This document shows, one piece after another, positions 6,463-8,818 of a stretch of DNA of 8,818 bases. Position 1 is the first letter of the stretch. The number at the start of each line of letters is the position of its first letter. Position numbers and translations under genes: made by a program. Source of the stretch: CAZCSK01 sp964501265 (lineage in GTDB: Bacteria > Actinomycetota > CADDZG01 > JAHWKV01); assembly GCA_964501265.1 (NCBI GenBank), contig CAZCSK010000068.1, forward strand, positions 1-8,818, read 5' to 3'. The notes beneath the pieces were generated by a model. That model saw only the letters and a list, made by a program, of their open reading frames with translations. It was not told the origin of the DNA and ran no database searches.

Positions 6463-7377
6463 ATGGCGACAATTGAAGTCGAGGCTCTCCGCAAGCGTTA
6501 TTGGGGTTTCCGTGGTGGAACGACGGCGCTCGACGGACTCGATCTGTCTGTGCCCGAGGGAGGGGTCTTTGGATTCCTGGGGCCGAACGGCTCCGGCAAG
6601 ACAACGACGATCCGGTGCCTTCTGGGCCTGGTGCGTCCCACTTCCGGAACCATGCAACTTCTCGGAATCGATCCTTCGAAGAATCTGGCAAAAGTTGTTC
6701 GCCGAGTCGGGGCAATGGTCGAGACCCCCGCATTCTTTCCGCGCTTCTCAGGCAAGCGCAACCTCGAGTATCTCGCCAGAATTCACGGGCTTGGCAAACG
6801 AGAAGTACTCGCCTCTCTGACCCGAGTCGGACTTGCCGACCGCCAGCGCGATCTCGTCCGTGACTATTCCCTGGGTATGAAACAGCGGCTAGGACTGGCG
6901 GCTGTCTTGATGCGTGATCCGGAACTGTTGATACTGGACGAACCGGCCAACGGGCTGGATCCGGCAGGCATCACCGAGGTCCGCTCGCTTCTGAAAAGTC
7001 TGGCCGATGAAGGCCGGACAATCTTTGTGTCGAGTCACATCTTGAGTGAGATCCAGGGGGTGTGCGACCGAGTTGCCATTTTGAGTCGAGGCAAATGCGT
7101 GGCCGCCGGTGAGGTAAACGAAGTTCTAGCGATGGGTCGCTCCGCGGCAATGGCGGTGTCGGTAAAATTCCCCAAGAAGGCGCTATCGATCTTGAAGAAG
7201 GCGGGGCTCGAGGCAACCCTGGACTTTGGCACCATCAAAGTTCGAATCCCGGCCAATCAGGCAAGTCTTATTACCAGGGCGCTCGCCGAACAAGACCTCT
7301 ACTTGGACGAATTGCGTCCGGTCGAGGTGAGCCTGGAGGAGGTCTTCTTGGAATTGACCGCCGACCCGGAACCATGA
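6463..7377 (+). CDS. ABC transporter ATP-binding protein, BcrA/antibiotic- or lipid-export type
   Basis: 304 residues, the usual length for the ATPase half of two-component ABC-2 exporters. All nucleotide-binding motifs are intact: Walker A GPNGSGKTT (40-48), ABC signature YSLGMKQRLGLA (135-146), Walker B LLILDEP (155-161) with D-loop NGLDP (163-167), and H-loop VSSHILSE (189-196, H192). The Q-loop position has Glu (VGAMVETPAFFPRFSG, E87) rather than Gln, as I recall for BcrA-like bacitracin-export ATPases. Residues after about 225 form the small C-terminal accessory domain, ending LEEVFLELT, common in this subfamily. It hydrolyses ATP on the cytoplasmic face to drive the permease encoded next, with a four-base ATGA overlap. 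The ATG at 6463 puts the first beta-strand (IEVEALRKRY) at the N-terminus; no Shine-Dalgarno is present. The substrate is unknown; antimicrobial, lipid or peptide export are all possible. Confidence 0.93.
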   Translation: MATIEVEALRKRYWGFRGGTTALDGLDLSVPEGGVFGFLGPNGSGKTTTIRCLLGLVRPTSGTMQLLGIDPSKNLAKVVRRVGAMVETPAFFPRFSGKRNLEYLARIHGLGKREVLASLTRVGLADRQRDLVRDYSLGMKQRLGLAAVLMRDPELLILDEPANGLDPAGITEVRSLLKSLADEGRTIFVSSHILSEIQGVCDRVAILSRGKCVAAGEVNEVLAMGRSAAMAVSVKFPKKALSILKKAGLEATLDFGTIKVRIPANQASLITRALAEQDLYLDELRPVEVSLEEVFLELTADPEP

Positions 7378-8435
7378 GACGACTGCTGGGCGTTGAGTTC
7401 CGACGGGTATTTGCCCGAGACGTTACACGTTTGCTGGGAATCATCGCCGTCGCCGGATCAGTCTTCGCGGGCATCGGGGCATTCGTTTCCACCGGCGCCT
7501 TACCAGAAGCGCAAGAAGCCGAATTCAATCAATCGATCCTGCGCGCAAGAGCCCTCCTACCCGATCGGATTCATAAATGCGCAACTGAGAGAATCCCTCT
7601 CACCCCCAACCTGCTCCCTCTTGACCCCCAAAACCCCCGCTTCAATGCGGAGATCAACCGGATCAATCGCATCCAACAGGAGAGAATCGGGAAATTTTCC
7701 GAGCCCCAGCCTCGGCCCCAATGCCGCGCACAACTATCCAGGTCCAGCCTAAACAGCACCAATCAAAAGGGTGATCGCAGGTTTCACCTTCTCTCGTTGC
7801 CGAGTGCCTTCGAGGCGCTCATACTTCCCTCAGCGATCTTCGCTCTAGTCATCGGTGCGACGATAATCGGGGCTGAATGGGGGGCGGGAACGATTCCCTC
7901 TCTCTTGACTTGGGAACCGCGGCGTATGCGTGTACTCGCTGCGAAGATTTTGGCAGTTCTTGCCGCTTGCGCGTCGGTCTTTCTCATCTTTGCGCTTTTA
8001 GTCACCGCCTTCACCTCGCCCGCCTTCTTCTTCCGCGGAAGTGCCGTTGGAGTCGATGAGATCTGGCGAAAAGACATGATGTCGGTAGTCCTGCGCGGAA
8101 TGTACCTTCCTGCCCTGAGCGGCCTCTTCGGCTTCACGTTCGCGATGCTGATAAGGAACACGGCAGCGGCGCTCGGCGCGGCCTTCGGATATTTGCTCAT
8201 CGCAGAGGGCTTGATCCGCGCCACAGGCAGCCTGTCCGCCTGGCTGGTGTCCAACAATGCCGCAGTTGTATTGGTTGGCTACTCGCCTTTCAAGAACTTT
8301 TTTTCGGCCGAACCCCCGGTAAGTCTGGCCCTCGCAGAACGTTCAAGTGTGGAGGCCGGGCTGATTCTCGGCGTCTACTTACTCGTACTCGCGTCCATCT
8401 CGGCTTTTCTATTTCACCGCCGCGACGTCCATTAG
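7374..8435 (+). CDS. ABC-2 type transporter permease
   Basis: 353 residues, starting in the ATGA overlap with the ATPase stop, so the two are translationally coupled. The short cytoplasmic N-terminus (MRRLLGVEFRRVFARD) leads to a first span at about 20-40. A long probably extracytoplasmic loop follows (42-135), rich in Pro, Asn and Arg with two cysteines (C69, C117). Five further hydrophobic segments lie at about 148-166, 187-215, 240-262, 265-282 and 328-346. The motif GAEWGAGTIPSLLTWEPRR (166-184) is the coupling-helix-like element typical of ABC-2 permeases paired with BcrA-like ATPases. Together with the ATPase it should form an exporter of two ATPases and two permeases. The C-terminus is FHRRDVH. 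The last 27 bases are also the 3' end of the opposite F420 gene. Substrate unknown. Confidence 0.88.
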   Translation: MRRLLGVEFRRVFARDVTRLLGIIAVAGSVFAGIGAFVSTGALPEAQEAEFNQSILRARALLPDRIHKCATERIPLTPNLLPLDPQNPRFNAEINRINRIQQERIGKFSEPQPRPQCRAQLSRSSLNSTNQKGDRRFHLLSLPSAFEALILPSAIFALVIGATIIGAEWGAGTIPSLLTWEPRRMRVLAAKILAVLAACASVFLIFALLVTAFTSPAFFFRGSAVGVDEIWRKDMMSVVLRGMYLPALSGLFGFTFAMLIRNTAAALGAAFGYLLIAEGLIRATGSLSAWLVSNNAAVVLVGYSPFKNFFSAEPPVSLALAERSSVEAGLILGVYLLVLASISAFLFHRRDVH

Positions 8436-8818
8436 CGGCACCGTCTCTAAGATGTCGTAAATTGTGTTGCGCCGGGCCCAGGGCCGGCCGATTCCCTCCG
8501 CCAATCCCTTCATTTCTTCCGGTGTGACTTCCTGACCGTGGGCGGCTCCCGCCGAGCGCGAGATGATCTCGTTCATTAACGTTCCGCCCAGATCGTTGCA
8601 GCCGGTCTCAAGAGCCATCTGCGCTCCGCGCGTACCGAGTTTCACCCACGAGGCCTGAATGTTTGTGATCCACGGATGAAGCGCCAGCCGCGCTACCGCG
8701 TGCATCTTGAGCGACTCTTCGAAGGTTGGGCCCTTGCGCGCCTTGCCCTTTAGAAAGATAGGTGCGGCCATGTGGACGAACGGCAAAGGAACGAACTCCG
8801 TGAATCCCCCAGTGTCCT
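8409..8818 (-). CDS. fbiC: F420 precursor (FO) synthase, FbiC/CofH type, C-terminal part (runs off right edge)
   Basis: The last 135 residues of a gene that starts beyond base 8818. From the edge it reads DTGGFTEFVPLPFVHM, then HPWITNIQASWVKLG, NDLGGTLMNEIISRSAGAAHG and a tail ending DVAAVK. These are hallmark C-terminal sequences of the tyrosine-condensing half of FO synthase (CofH, or the C-terminal half of fused actinobacterial FbiC). That enzyme is a radical SAM protein making the deazaflavin core of coenzyme F420 from tyrosine and a ribityl-diaminouracil. The related menaquinone enzymes MqnC and MqnE have different wording at the NDLGGT site. The radical SAM Cys cluster is outside the window, so whether the protein is fused FbiC or stand-alone CofH cannot be decided; the symbol assumes the usual actinobacterial fusion. 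A TTG at 8786 is an internal codon, not a start. The tail beyond the conserved RRNTIY segment, about 15 residues, is partly encoded inside the permease gene's 3' end. Confidence 0.92.
   Translation of the reverse strand, partial: DTGGFTEFVPLPFVHMAAPIFLKGKARKGPTFEESLKMHAVARLALHPWITNIQASWVKLGTRGAQMALETGCNDLGGTLMNEIISRSAGAAHGQEVTPEEMKGLAEGIGRPWARRNTIYDILETVPLMDVAAVK

Noticed and set aside
6374..6733. N-terminal extension of the coiled-coil reading frame by 120 residues
   Set aside because: It runs antisense through the start and Walker A region of the ABC ATPase, has low-complexity Arg/Pro/Ser composition unlike the coiled-coil body, and would leave no promoter space. The ATG at 6373 is preferred.
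7784..8257. 157-residue minus-strand open frame inside the permease gene
   Set aside because: Ala/Arg/Lys-rich shadow of the permease transmembrane segments, without motif or ribosome site.
8436..8786. Start of the F420 gene at the TTG at 8786
   Set aside because: The conserved sequence TGGFTEFVPLPFVHM continues upstream of this codon to the window edge, so the codon is internal.

Overview
The window looks like a chromosomal segment of an actinobacterium of moderately high GC (roughly 57-60% by eye). Three things point there: the end of an F420-cofactor synthase (FbiC/CofH type), the pairing of a large membrane glycosyltransferase with a DUF5719-type exported protein, and protein-coding starts that either lack a Shine-Dalgarno or use TTG. 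A lineage such as Acidimicrobiia would fit, but that is a guess from protein style, not a measurement. Coding density is very high. No tRNA, rRNA, CRISPR array, insertion sequence or attachment site was seen.

Left part, minus strand, read from right to left. A coiled-coil protein of unknown function (4982-6373) is followed, after a 135-base gap, by a 1052-residue glycosyltransferase fused to a multi-spanning membrane region and an extracytoplasmic domain (1688-4846). Its stop overlaps the TTG start of a membrane-anchored DUF5719-like repeat protein (297-1691) by four bases. After 19 more bases comes the first 92 codons of an FMN-dependent 2-hydroxy-acid oxidase (1-277, continuing off the left edge). 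The middle pair is probably one translationally coupled unit that adds a sugar, or flips and adds one, at the cell envelope. The oxidase may simply be co-transcribed.

Right part. A short divergent promoter region (6374-6462) separates the coiled-coil gene from a plus-strand ABC exporter pair: a BcrA-like ATPase (6463-7377) and an ABC-2 type permease (7374-8435) joined by an ATGA overlap. The permease gene runs tail-to-tail into the C-terminal part of an F420 biosynthesis gene on the minus strand (8409 to the right edge), and the two reading frames overlap by 27 bases.

Most worth a second look: the triple-domain glycosyltransferase with its overlapping DUF5719 partner, the three-fold ~100-residue repeat inside the DUF5719 protein, the coiled-coil protein with a 19-residue tandem repeat and a Pro-rich then Lys/Arg-rich tail, and a shared TANNNT motif just upstream of three SD-less starts, which suggests leaderless transcripts. 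I did not find strong evidence for a wholly new defence or mobile system. The best candidate for an undescribed system is the coiled-coil protein / glycosyltransferase / DUF5719 envelope module.
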